Shown here: in pieces, positions 7,349-15,178 of the stretch
Layout: each line of letters starts with the position of its first letter
Position numbering within the stretch: position 1 is the stretch's first letter
DNA from: Nocardia neocaledoniensis
Lineage (GTDB): Bacteria; Actinomycetota; Actinomycetes; Mycobacteriales; Mycobacteriaceae
Direction: 5' to 3'
Length of the DNA stretch: 64,000 nucleotides
NCBI RefSeq assembly: GCF_029868625.1
Contig: NZ_JARWOJ010000330.1
Coordinates: 1-64,000, forward strand
The notes under the pieces: model-generated
What the model saw: the letters and a program-made list of their open reading frames with translations, nothing else
Databases searched by the model: none
Told to the model about the DNA's origin: nothing
Position numbers and translations under genes: made by a program

Positions 7349-8725
7349 ATGAACGGCACGCCTGCACTGACCATGCTCGAAGCAGTCCGCGGCGAGGTGC
7401 GCACCGCGCAGTCGCCCGGCTACGACCAGGCCCGTTCGGTCTACAACGGGATGATCGACCGCAAACCCCTCGCGATCGTCGGCGCCGTCGATGTCGCCGA
7501 TGTGCGCACCACCGTCGGCGCCGCCCGCGAGAGCGGCCTCGACCTCGCCGTCCGCGCCGGCGCGCACAGTGTGCCGGGGTTCGGCACCGTCGACGACGGC
7601 ATCGTCCTCGACCTCGGCGCGATGAAAGGCCTCCGCATCGATCCCGAGCGGCGAATCGCCCGCGTCCAGGGCGGCTGCAACTGGGGCGACTTCGACCACG
7701 CAGCGCACACCTTCGGCCTCGCCACCACCGGCGGCATCATCTCGACCACCGGCGTGACCGGACTGACCCTCGGCGGTGGTATCGGCTACCTCGCCCGCGC
7801 CTACGGGCTCTCCATCGACAATCTCCGTTCCGCGGACGTCGTCCTGGCCGACGGCACCTTCGTGACCGCGAACGCGACCGAGCACCCCGACCTGTTCTGG
7901 GCACTGCGCGGTGGCGGCGGCAATTTCGGGGTGGTGACCGAGATGGAGTTCGACCTGCACCCGGTGGACACCGTCTACGGCGGACCGATGTTCTTCGAAC
8001 TCGACGCCGCCGAAGAGCTGCTGCGGACCTACCGCGACTGGATCGCCGCGGCGCCCCGCGCCATGGGCTCCTTCCCGGGCTTCCAGATCGCCCCACCGCT
8101 GCCGTTCATCCCCGAGGACCGGGTCGGCCGGCCCTTCCTGCTCATCGTCTCGTGCTTCGACGGCAGCGATGAGGAGGGCGAAGCGCTGCTCGCGGACCTG
8201 CGCGCGGTCGCGGCGCCGGTCGCCGAGCACGTCGGCCGGATGCCCTACCCGGCCCTGAACAGCGCGTTCGACGGGCTGCTTCCCGCCGGACTGCAGCACT
8301 ACTGGAAGGCGGCGTTCCAGCCCGAGCTCACCGACGGCGCCCTCGCCGCCCATCTCGCGTTCGGTCCCCGGGTCCCCGCCGTGGAGTCCACCATGCACCT
8401 CTACCCGATCGACGGCGCCGTGCACGACGTCGCGGTCGACGCCACCGCGTTCGCCTACCGCACCGCGAACTTCGCGCCGGTCATCGCCGGCATGTGGCCG
8501 GATCCGGCCGACAACGAAGCCAATATCGCGTGGGTGCGCGACTACTACGCGGCCCTCGAACCGCACACCGCCGACGGCGGCTACATCAATTTCATGGCCG
8601 CCGACGACCAGAGTCGCATCCGCGCCAACTACGGCCCGAACTACGACCGCCTGGCCGCGATCAAGAAGACCTACGACCCGGCCAATTTCTTCCATCTCAA
8701 CCAGAACATCGCCCCGGCCGGGTAG
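7349..8725 (+). CDS. FAD-binding oxidoreductase, berberine bridge enzyme (BBE)-like
   Basis: A 458-residue flavoprotein of the PCMH/BBE type, which uses covalently held FAD to oxidise alcohols, sugars or alkaloid-like molecules, passing electrons to O2. The FAD domain (about residues 35-210) has the RAGAHSVPG motif with the His expected to carry FAD. The second attachment site, usually a Cys in the TGVTGLTLGGG region, is a Thr here, so the flavin is probably bound once. The C-terminus has the BBE ending (NYGPNYDRLAAIKKTYDPAN, then FFHLNQNI). There is no signal peptide. GGAGGAGC precedes the ATG. It is the second gene after the cupin. Confidence 0.88.
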   Translation: MNGTPALTMLEAVRGEVRTAQSPGYDQARSVYNGMIDRKPLAIVGAVDVADVRTTVGAARESGLDLAVRAGAHSVPGFGTVDDGIVLDLGAMKGLRIDPERRIARVQGGCNWGDFDHAAHTFGLATTGGIISTTGVTGLTLGGGIGYLARAYGLSIDNLRSADVVLADGTFVTANATEHPDLFWALRGGGGNFGVVTEMEFDLHPVDTVYGGPMFFELDAAEELLRTYRDWIAAAPRAMGSFPGFQIAPPLPFIPEDRVGRPFLLIVSCFDGSDEEGEALLADLRAVAAPVAEHVGRMPYPALNSAFDGLLPAGLQHYWKAAFQPELTDGALAAHLAFGPRVPAVESTMHLYPIDGAVHDVAVDATAFAYRTANFAPVIAGMWPDPADNEANIAWVRDYYAALEPHTADGGYINFMAADDQSRIRANYGPNYDRLAAIKKTYDPANFFHLNQNIAPAG

Positions 8726-8740
8726 GGCCGTCGCGAAGGC

Positions 8741-8770
8741 CGGCACGGGCGACCGCATCGGCCCGTGCCG
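8741..8770. terminator. Perfect 10-bp hairpin between convergent genes
   Basis: CGGCACGGGC (8741-8750) and GCCCGTGCCG (8761-8770) are perfect reverse complements with a 10-base loop. They lie just after the BBE-oxidase stop and before the end of the opposing Pro/Thr-rich gene. It probably works as a terminator in both directions; no T-run is present. Confidence 0.6.
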
Positions 8771-8827
8771 ACGTGGCGCTGCTTCACCCGCGGACCGTTC
8801 GCTACCGGTCGGCAGGCGTGGCTCGGC

Positions 8828-9601
8828 TCAGCGGACCGTCGTCACCCGTGGTGAGGTCGTCGGCGAGTGCGGGATCGACGGAGTCGGCCGCACGGACCTG
8901 GTCGGGGTCGGCGGAGCTGACGTCGGCGCCGCCGTGGTCGTGGAGCGTGTCGATGTGGTCGACGGGGCCGCGGGGGAGGTGGAGACCTTCGGTGGCCGCG
9001 ATGTCGTGGCCGAGCTCGGCGGCATCATGGTCGCCGTGGTGGTGGGCCGCGGTGTGGTCGTCGGGATCGGTGCCGGAGTGGTGGTGGAGGTGACGGTGCT
9101 CGTCGGCGGGGCCGGTACCGACACGCCGACCGTGACCGAGAAACTCACGCTCGCAGACCATCCCGGCGAATTCGACGCAGGGGCAGGCGGCGTGGTCGGC
9201 GTCGTCTCCGTCGCGGCAGGTGTGCTCGAGGGCTCGTCGGCCGGTGGGGGTACGTCGGGATCGGGAGTCTTGTCGGTACCGGGGACATCATCGGGGGCGA
9301 CGGGTTGCTCTGCCGGCGTAAGTGCTTCGCCCACGGCTGGGTCCTCGCCGGGTGCCTCAGCCGGTGTGGTCGGGCCGGCCACGCCGGGATCGCTCGGGGC
9401 AGTGCAGAATTCGGTTGCCCGCGGCGGGATCCCGACGGACAACTCCGCGTCCTCGATCCGCGACGGTGTGCTCGTATCCGCACCGACCACGACCGCCACC
9501 CCGATCGCCGTGATCGCCAGGGCGGACGCGACCCCCGCGCGCGACAGCTGTCGCCGGCGACGCGAGGACGCTGATTCTTCGCGGTAGTCGACGGTGGGCA
9601 T
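8828..9601 (-). CDS. Membrane-anchored Pro/Thr/Ser-rich surface protein
   Basis: A 257-residue protein with a basic N-terminus (SSRRRRQLSRAG), one hydrophobic helix (about residues 21-40, signal anchor or uncleaved signal), and a low-complexity exterior. The first half of the exterior is Pro/Asp/Glu-rich and the second is almost only T, S, P, A and V, like mucin-type O-mannosylated actinobacterial surface proteins. No enzymatic domain is visible. AGGA precedes the ATG at 9601. The gene lies 50 bases downstream of a MarR-type regulator on the same strand and may be transcribed with it. Confidence 0.7.
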   Translation of the reverse strand: MPTVDYREESASSRRRRQLSRAGVASALAITAIGVAVVVGADTSTPSRIEDAELSVGIPPRATEFCTAPSDPGVAGPTTPAEAPGEDPAVGEALTPAEQPVAPDDVPGTDKTPDPDVPPPADEPSSTPAATETTPTTPPAPASNSPGWSASVSFSVTVGVSVPAPPTSTVTSTTTPAPIPTTTPRPTTTATMMPPSSATTSRPPKVSTSPAAPSTTSTRSTTTAAPTSAPPTPTRSVRPTPSIPHSPTTSPRVTTVR

Positions 9602-9651
9602 CCAATTCCTGCTTTCTCCCCGGAATATGGCGGCCGTCGGCCGGCCTGTTC

Positions 9652-10161
9652 TCAGGGTCTCGGATAGGGATCCACGTCGCGCAGTCGTTGCTGATGGATT
9701 CGTTGCAGTTCGCCCGCGCGGGTGAGAAAGTCCGCGATTATTTCGAGTTCGGCGGAGTCGTAATAGGTGAGCAGCATTTTGTAGCTCTCGACGATCATCG
9801 GTACGACGAGTTCCTGAATACGGTGGGCCGCGAGTTCGGTCGCCATCACGAGCACCCGACGTCGATCGGTCGGGTGCAGCGTGCGGGTGATGTAGCCCTG
9901 CCGCTCCAGCCGGTTGAGCATGACCGTGACGCCCGCCGCGGTGAGGCCGAGCCGTTCGGCCAGCGTGCCGGGCGTCGTGGCCTGCTCGTTCTCGAGCAGC
10001 ACGATCTCCAGTGCGCGTCGATCGGTCTCGTTCACGCCCAGCACCCTGATCAGTTCGCGGGACAGATCTTCGACGGTTCCGTGATAGAACTCCAGCGCTC
10101 GCTTGAGCTGCACCGAGATCCGGGCGGGTTCGCTTGTCGTCGGGCACACAGGCTTTCCCAT
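9652..10161 (-). CDS. MarR family transcriptional regulator
   Basis: A 169-residue winged-helix protein. The core HTH is TPGTLAERLGLTAAGVTVML (about residues 78-97), followed by the wing RTLHPTDRRRVLVMA, whose DRR motif is the MarR hallmark. Flanking helices would form the dimer. MarR proteins repress genes until they bind a phenolic or hydrophobic ligand. The target is not obvious; the neighbouring surface-protein gene follows after 50 bases. A short upstream segment (10,180-10,200) contains GTACGAC but I could not define an operator. Confidence 0.85.
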   Translation of the reverse strand: MGKPVCPTTSEPARISVQLKRALEFYHGTVEDLSRELIRVLGVNETDRRALEIVLLENEQATTPGTLAERLGLTAAGVTVMLNRLERQGYITRTLHPTDRRRVLVMATELAAHRIQELVVPMIVESYKMLLTYYDSAELEIIADFLTRAGELQRIHQQRLRDVDPYPRP

Positions 10162-10317
10162 CGATCACTTTGAAACCTGAAGGACATGCACTGTACGACA
10201 CGGGGTCGGCGCGCTGCCGCGCATCGGAATATTAGGGCGAACCAGCTGTGGTAGCCCAAACCTCAAGCAGGGCAACCATTGTCGAGGCAATGGTGGTACC
10301 GACGGGATGGGTGACGA

Positions 10318-10404
10318 GGGGGGGGGGGGGGGGGGGGGGGCGGCCCGGCCGCCGGCGCCCGGCGGGGGCGGCGCCCGCCGGGCCCCCCCACCCCCCCCCC
10401 CCCG
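10318..10404. repeat. Poly-G / poly-C low-complexity block with GC hairpin
   Basis: A run of over 20 G, then mixed G/C, then a run of C interrupted by an A, without clear coding potential. The two runs are complementary, so the block could fold into a long G:C hairpin. It could be a real extremely stable structure, but runs like this are also typical of sequencing or gap-filling artefacts; the first bases of the window look the same. Confidence 0.7.
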
Positions 10405-10455
10405 CCCGGATTCACCGCGGACGGCCGACGATCGCCGTGCCGCCCCACGGCGGTC

Positions 10456-11073
10456 CTAGGTGACGGTCGTCGTGGTCAGGGTCGGGGACGGGTTCGGGTA
10501 GCACGCGGTCGCGACATTGCCGACGAAGGACACGTTGGTGGTCATCGTCATGCCGGGACTGGTGTAACTCGTGCCCGCGTACTTGCTCGTGATCGGCGTT
10601 CCGGCGGCGCCCGCGGTGACATTGATCGTCACCGCGGGCGGGGTGAAGCTGGTGCCGCCGGCGATCGGACCCGGCACGGTCAGAACGACATTCCCGCCGG
10701 AGGTGGAGACGCTGCCCGCGACGGTGCCGCCGGATGCCGTCGCCGAGACCAGCGTCGAATTCGCCGGAGTCGGAATGGTCATCTTCAGGTTGCTGATGTT
10801 GTTCACGGTGAAGCCGGAGGCCGAACTGGGCACCGAGGAGGCGCCCGGGGTGATGGTGATGGCCACCGCGGAACCCGAGGCCGCCGAGCCCGGCGCGGTG
10901 CCGGTGACGGTCGTGTTCATGCTCGAGGTCTGGCCGATACCGAGGACGGTGCCCCGGCAGCTCCAGTTCACGCTGACGGGCGCGGCATTCACCGGTGCCG
11001 CCAAACAAAAGACGGTCGCGACGGCCACCGGCGCGAGAAAGCCGGCACGGAACAGGGAAGACGTCGATCTCAT
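10456..11073 (-). CDS. Secreted protein, unknown function
   Basis: A 205-residue exported protein with a Sec signal (basic MRSTSSLFRAG, hydrophobic core, cleavage near VNAAP at about residue 31). The mature part is rich in T, S, V and G with alternating beta strands and looks like one or two Ig-like sandwich domains. Two cysteines (WSCRG near the start, TACYPNP near the end) could form a disulfide. GGAG lies before the ATG. It has no membrane anchor or catalytic motif. The gene is preceded by an unusually AT-rich stretch that probably holds its promoter. Confidence 0.7.
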   Translation of the reverse strand: MRSTSSLFRAGFLAPVAVATVFCLAAPVNAAPVSVNWSCRGTVLGIGQTSSMNTTVTGTAPGSAASGSAVAITITPGASSVPSSASGFTVNNISNLKMTIPTPANSTLVSATASGGTVAGSVSTSGGNVVLTVPGPIAGGTSFTPPAVTINVTAGAAGTPITSKYAGTSYTSPGMTMTTNVSFVGNVATACYPNPSPTLTTTTVT

Positions 11074-11101
11074 GGCGATCTCCAGGAATTATCGAGCCGC
11101 G

Positions 11102-11270
11102 GTGTGACGGATTGTCGAACCGCAAAATGGGGGTGTTAAGAAAATATAGCCTGCCTGTATCTTTTCGTGGTCGGAATCGTGAATAAAAGCAGGTTGAAAA
11201 TATCACTAGTCACTATTAGTTATTCACTACGAATAGTTAATTCCGGAAAGATTTATATCGCTATTGCCGA
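11102..11270. other. AT-rich island
   Basis: This segment has many A/T runs (AAAATATAG, GAATAAAAGC, GAAAATATCACTAG, TTTATATCGC) and contrasts sharply with the GC-rich surroundings. It holds the probable promoter of the secreted-protein gene (a TATATT box reads on the minus strand at about 11,145-11,150) and runs into the last codons of the cyclase-family gene. A 6-bp inverted repeat ACTATT/AATAGT lies at 11,212-11,237. It may be transferred or decayed mobile DNA, but no element is recognisable. Confidence 0.55.
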
Positions 11271-11913
11271 TCCGGGCCACCGCCCGGACCGGGGCGCCGT
11301 CTCCACCGCGCAGTGGCAGCGGGAACAAGGACACCTCGATCGGTTCACCCGCCGCCTGGGCGGTCACGAGTTCGTCGAGTGCGGTGAGGTTCTCGGCGAT
11401 CACCGCGTGCGCACCGCACAGGATCCGGTGCGCGGGCAGGGTGAGGTCGGCGGTCTCGGACGGGTCGATGCTCGGAGCGTCGACGCCGACCGTCCGAATT
11501 CCTTTGTTCACCAGCAATTGTGCCGCATCCGGGTGCAGGTAGGGGTGGGCGGGGTAGTCCGCGGTATTCCACCGCGACGCCCACCCGGTGGCGATGAGCA
11601 CGATCGTGCCGGGCACCAGGTCGATGTCGACCAGTGCCGGCCCGATCGCGCCGCGCGCGGGCACCGATCGGGCGTCCACGATCCGCGCGCGCCCGATGAA
11701 ACGTTCGAGGGGGAGTTCGTCCACGGTCGGCAGGCTGTCGTCGAGGTGAGCCGGGGCGTCGACATGGGTCCCGGATTGTGAGCCGAGATGCAGACGCAGC
11801 ACGTTCACCCCGTCCGCCGCGACCCGCAGCGCCGGTTCAAGGAGCACGTCGGGATCACCCGGGAACACGGGCATGCCGGTGTGGATCGGCCGGGTCAGAT
11901 CGATCAGGCGCAC
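11227..11913 (-). CDS. Cyclase family protein (kynurenine formamidase-like metal hydrolase)
   Basis: A protein of about 228 residues of the cyclase/KynB family, metal-dependent hydrolases that act on formylkynurenine or other amides and esters. The key motif SGTHVDAPAHLDD (HxGTHxDxPxH type) supplies metal ligands. Further conserved elements are the start IDLTRPIHTGMPVFPGD and GVDAPSIDPS. I start at GTG 11913 because the conserved strand begins there; GTG 11991 would add 26 Ser-rich residues. The last ~13 codons (NSDINLSGINYS) lie in AT-rich DNA and may not be ancestral. No Trp-degradation genes are next to it. Confidence 0.8.
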   Translation of the reverse strand: MRLIDLTRPIHTGMPVFPGDPDVLLEPALRVAADGVNVLRLHLGSQSGTHVDAPAHLDDSLPTVDELPLERFIGRARIVDARSVPARGAIGPALVDIDLVPGTIVLIATGWASRWNTADYPAHPYLHPDAAQLLVNKGIRTVGVDAPSIDPSETADLTLPAHRILCGAHAVIAENLTALDELVTAQAAGEPIEVSLFPLPLRGGDGAPVRAVARIGNSDINLSGINYS

Positions 11914-12074
11914 GCCGTCAGAATACGAGGCCGACCGAGGGGAGTCGTTCGAGGCGGGCGTCACCGCCGCCGAGGTCGTGCCGACGCGCACTGCGCGATG
12001 TGCTCAGTGGCGAGGTCCCCTCGGCGCCGCGACAACGGCCACTCGGTCGAACCGGCGAGCGGGGCTCGCGACGA

Positions 12075-12815
12075 TCACGCACGCGGGGCGAAGAACTCGG
12101 CGCGGGCGGCATCGATGCGGGCCTGGGCTTGCGCGGCGCCTTGGAAACTGACCGCCGCCGATCCGCCACCGGCCAGGCCGAGGGCGAGGAGACCGCCGAT
12201 CACCGAGAGGAGCTTCGGCTCGGGGAGGATGCCGGTGTCGCTGGTGGGAGCCACCTCGTGGGTGGGCGCTGTCGGTCCGCCTGCGGGTGCGGTCGCCGGT
12301 GGAGCCGGTGGAGCGGCCGGTTCACCGGGAGCCGGTGATCCGGGGGAGTCGCCGGGAGCGGACCCGGCGGGTGGGGCGGAGCCGTCGCCACCGGGAGCGG
12401 CGCCGCCCGGTGCGCCGCCGGGCTCGGCGGTGCCCGGCGGGGCAGTCTCCGGCTCGGGTTCGGCGGGTGCATCCGGCGCGGGTTGCGGAGCGGGGTTCGG
12501 ATTGTTGCCCGGGTTCGGGTTGCCGTTGTTGCCTTGGTTGCCGCCGCCGTTGCCCTGGTTCCCGTTGCCGCTGCCCGGGTCCGAATTGCCGTTGTTCCCG
12601 CCGTTGCCATGGTCGCCGGGACCCGCGACGAACCTGAGGTCGCCGAAACCCGTGCGACCGGGGACCTCGGTGTGGCCCTGTGCTCCGGCGACGGCGGCTT
12701 CTTCGCTGGTGACCGCACTCGGCTCCGCGGCCGCGAGCCCGCCGAAACCGAGAAGCCCGAAGACACCCGCGGCCCCGGCGACCACGGCTGTTCGTCTCAT
12801 CCGACCGGCTGTCAC
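12075..12815 (-). CDS. Exported Asn/Gly- and Pro/Ala-rich low-complexity protein
   Basis: A 246-residue protein with a signal sequence (MRRTAVVAGAAG region, cleavage near LAAAEP), an Asn/Gly repeat-like tract (about residues 70-107), a Pro/Ala/Gly/Glu tract (about 108-185), and a hydrophobic C-terminal segment (LLSVIGGLLALGLAGG, about 204-219) followed by a short helix. It looks like a cell-wall-spanning protein held at both ends or a secreted linker protein. GTG 12815 has GGAGGG just upstream; ATG 12800 is an alternative. No family recognised. Confidence 0.65.
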   Translation of the reverse strand: MTAGRMRRTAVVAGAAGVFGLLGFGGLAAAEPSAVTSEEAAVAGAQGHTEVPGRTGFGDLRFVAGPGDHGNGGNNGNSDPGSGNGNQGNGGGNQGNNGNPNPGNNPNPAPQPAPDAPAEPEPETAPPGTAEPGGAPGGAAPGGDGSAPPAGSAPGDSPGSPAPGEPAAPPAPPATAPAGGPTAPTHEVAPTSDTGILPEPKLLSVIGGLLALGLAGGGSAAVSFQGAAQAQARIDAARAEFFAPRA

Positions 12816-12910
12816 GCGCCCTCCGTCCCGTCCTCGATAGCCCAGCTCACACCATTGCGGTCGGATCCGGCACCGCCCGCGTTACGCATCGTCGGACCGT
12901 GGCCGCGTGT

Positions 12911-13651
12911 TCAGTGGCTCAGTGCCGTCGCGGTGAGCTGACGCAGCCCGTCGGTGTCCAGGATCTCGATGCCCCCGGTGCCGGTGCTGATCAGGCCGTG
13001 TCGCTCGAACTCCGCCAGCACCTTGTGGAGTTCCGGGCGCCGGGCGCCGAGCATGGCTGCGAGCGTGCGCTGGGTCGGTGATACCGATCCGTCGACGGCT
13101 TCGTCGACCAATATCTGGGCCACCTGCACCGGCAGCGGGCTGCCGAGAATGGTGATCAGCCGATCCCGGCCCGCGGCCATCCGCTGCGCCACACTGGTGA
13201 GCCAGCGTCGCGCGATCGTGGGATGGCTGGTCAGCAGCGTGTCGAAATCGCGGGGGGACAGGAACAGGCATTCCGCGTCGGTGAGCGTGCGCGCGGTATA
13301 GGCCGGCGGTGTTTCCTGCAGCAGGGCGATATCGCCGTCCACGTCGCCGGGGCGCAGCAGCCCGACCACCGCGCGCTCCCCGTCCGACCCGACGGACAGT
13401 TCGATCGTTCCTCGCCGCACGATCCACACCCCGTTCGGCGGCGTTTCCGCCGCGAACACCGCCGATCCGGCCGGTAGCGCCTCGGGTGAGAGCCATTCGG
13501 ACAGCGCGGTGAGATCGCCGGGTTGCAGGGGCGCGGTGGCGCCGCGGCCGACGCACCGCGCGGCCCAGACCGCGTGCCGCACGCGGTCGTCGTCGAAGGA
13601 CTCCTCGCCCATCGCCTGTAGCAAGTGTGAGAACGTGCGGTGGCTGTGCAT
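12911..13651 (-). CDS. Crp/Fnr family transcriptional regulator
   Basis: A 246-residue regulator with an N-terminal cyclic-nucleotide-binding-type beta-barrel (about residues 45-150; LPAGSAVFAAETPPNGVWIV and RPGDVDGDIALLQ resemble the phosphate-binding cassette region) and a C-terminal winged helix (about 170-240; SPTQRTLAAMLGARRPELHKVL). There are no FNR-type cysteines, so it is probably not an iron-sulfur oxygen sensor. The ligand is unknown. GAGGAG precedes the ATG. The gene lies 110 bases downstream of a diguanylate cyclase on the same strand. Confidence 0.87.
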   Translation of the reverse strand: MHSHRTFSHLLQAMGEESFDDDRVRHAVWAARCVGRGATAPLQPGDLTALSEWLSPEALPAGSAVFAAETPPNGVWIVRRGTIELSVGSDGERAVVGLLRPGDVDGDIALLQETPPAYTARTLTDAECLFLSPRDFDTLLTSHPTIARRWLTSVAQRMAAGRDRLITILGSPLPVQVAQILVDEAVDGSVSPTQRTLAAMLGARRPELHKVLAEFERHGLISTGTGGIEILDTDGLRQLTATALSH

Positions 13652-13760
13652 GTCGCCTGCTCCTCGTGGTGCGCGCGATCCTGCCCTCCCGATGCCGATT
13701 ATCCTCGGTTCGGCAAGTGCCCGCCCAGGCCCGCGGGCTGATCGGCGCCGCGGCCCGGCG

Positions 13761-14864
13761 TCAGTCCGGCTCGGCCGGATGGTGATGGTCGCGCGGCGGG
13801 GTGAGCTCGTCGACCACGACCGTGTTGCCGCCGGATTGTTTGGCCCGGTACATCGCCGCGTCGGCGGATTGCAGCAGCCGGTCCGCGGCCGGACTCGGGC
13901 ATCGACGGCAGGCGGTGGCGTCGAACACCGCCACTCCCACGCTCGTGGTCACCGCCACCGGACCCTCCGACGGTTCGGCCACCACCTGGCACAGCCGTTC
14001 GGCTTCGCTGCGCGCGGCCGCCGCGGTGAGCGGGGCGGCGACCACGAACTCCTCGCCGCCCGTGCGCGCCACCACCGCCGTCGGACCGGCCGCGTCGCGC
14101 AGCCGCCGAGCGGTCCGCACCAGCACGATGTCGCCGATCCGGTGGCCCCAGGTGTCGTTGACGCTCTTGAACCGGTCGAGGTCGAAGCAGATGACGCAGA
14201 TCGCGTGCTGGCCGGCCATCAGTCGCGGCAGCTGGTTCTCGAGACCCCGCCGATTCAGCAGCTCGGTGAGCGGGTCCGACAGCGACTCGGTCCGCAACAG
14301 CCAGTAGAGGAATTGATACGCGGGCACCGCGCTGAACACGGACGCGAGCAGCAGCCCGACCGCGAAGGCCAGATGCACGTCCCCGCCGCCCGTGGCGATC
14401 CGGAACGACAGCACCAGCACCGACAGCAGCGACCACGCCGAATGCACGGCCAGCGCCCGCGCGGTGTGGAAGAAGCTCAGGTAGCTGCCGGTACCGAGGA
14501 GCAGCACGGTGCCCATCGCCCCGAACAGCCGATCCTGTAGCTGCAGGAATTCCAGGGTGAACAACACATCGGCGCAGGCGATCAGCAGCAGTGACTCCGT
14601 CTTGCCCGGCCAGGGCGCCAGCCACCAGCGCAACGCCCAGAGGGAACCCGACAGCACGCCGATCGTCGAAGCGAACCCGGGATGTCCGGGTGGTCCCACC
14701 GGCGTTCCCGCGATCACCGCACCCATCACCGCGATCACCGCGCCCGCGAGGCCGATCAGCACCTTCAGCGGTACCAACGCCGAGCGAGCCGCCAGGGTTC
14801 GAACCAGCCACCGGTAGTCCACCGGGTCGACCCACCAGGCCCGCAACGTCTTGCCGTCGTTCAT
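13761..14864 (-). CDS. Membrane-bound diguanylate cyclase (GGDEF)
   Basis: A 367-residue protein with about six predicted membrane helices in residues 27-195 and a C-terminal GGDEF domain (about 198-355) that would make cyclic di-GMP from GTP. The active-site loop is intact as GGEEF, and the nucleotide and metal residues FDLDRFKSVND and SVGVAVFD are present. The inhibitory RxxD site that normally lies five residues before GGDEF is absent (GPTA is there), so product inhibition is probably weak. GAGGA precedes the ATG. The membrane part is not a recognised sensor. Confidence 0.88.
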   Translation of the reverse strand: MNDGKTLRAWWVDPVDYRWLVRTLAARSALVPLKVLIGLAGAVIAVMGAVIAGTPVGPPGHPGFASTIGVLSGSLWALRWWLAPWPGKTESLLLIACADVLFTLEFLQLQDRLFGAMGTVLLLGTGSYLSFFHTARALAVHSAWSLLSVLVLSFRIATGGGDVHLAFAVGLLLASVFSAVPAYQFLYWLLRTESLSDPLTELLNRRGLENQLPRLMAGQHAICVICFDLDRFKSVNDTWGHRIGDIVLVRTARRLRDAAGPTAVVARTGGEEFVVAAPLTAAAARSEAERLCQVVAEPSEGPVAVTTSVGVAVFDATACRRCPSPAADRLLQSADAAMYRAKQSGGNTVVVDELTPPRDHHHPAEPD

Positions 14865-15178
14865 CGACTCATCCTCGATCCGACCTCATCACCCGCCCGT
14901 TCGTGCCGAGTCCGAGAATTCCGCGAGATCCCACCAGCTGATCGGCAGAGTGTAGGTCGCCCTCCCGGATCGGTGGGGCAGTCCAGACGCCGTGCGGTTC
15001 GGTTCAGCCGACGTTCGCGCGGACCCCGCGCGGCGGCGAAGCATCCACTGCCCGAGAAACCCTTGCGCCCAGCGCAATTCCGTGAGGAGGGCTAATCCAG
15101 GTCATTAACGCAAGTATTTCTTGCGTTAATGACCTAGAGTGGCCCTCGTCGATACGGCGTGGAGAGGCAGGGCTGGTC
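14865..15178. promoter_or_regulatory. Divergent intergenic region, 314 bp
   Basis: It lies between the diguanylate cyclase (minus) and an unrecognised gene (plus). No convincing gene is inside. The striking element is the perfect 16-bp dyad at 15,099-15,135, listed separately. The right end holds AGAGG about 13 bases before ATG 15,179. Confidence 0.5.
15099..15135. promoter_or_regulatory. Perfect 16-bp inverted repeat upstream of an orphan gene
   Basis: AGGTCATTAACGCAAG (15,099-15,114) and CTTGCGTTAATGACCT (15,120-15,135) are exact reverse complements around a 5-base loop TATTT. The element ends 43 bases before the downstream start codon. It is relatively AT-rich for this genome. It could be a regulator-binding dyad or a stem-loop in the 5' leader; both arms hold the sub-motif TTAACGCAAG or its complement. 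Confidence 0.75.

Noticed and set aside
7193-8758. A 521-codon minus-strand frame opposite the BBE-type oxidase
   Set aside because: It is a Gly/Val/Arg/Asp-rich shadow; the plus strand has a ribosome site and a complete enzyme.
9602-10201. N-terminal extension of the Pro/Thr-rich surface protein through the MarR gene region
   Set aside because: The extension is Arg-rich antisense-like sequence in another frame of the MarR gene; a ribosome site and signal anchor place the start at 9,601.
13719-13738. GCCCGC/GCGGGC hairpin between the diguanylate cyclase and Crp/Fnr genes
   Set aside because: Six-base G/C stems are common by chance at this base composition and there is no other terminator sign.
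14786-14800. GGTTCGAACC-like sequence reminiscent of a tRNA T-arm (also near 30,106)
   Set aside because: Both lie inside well-supported coding genes and no acceptor or anticodon stem can be formed around them.
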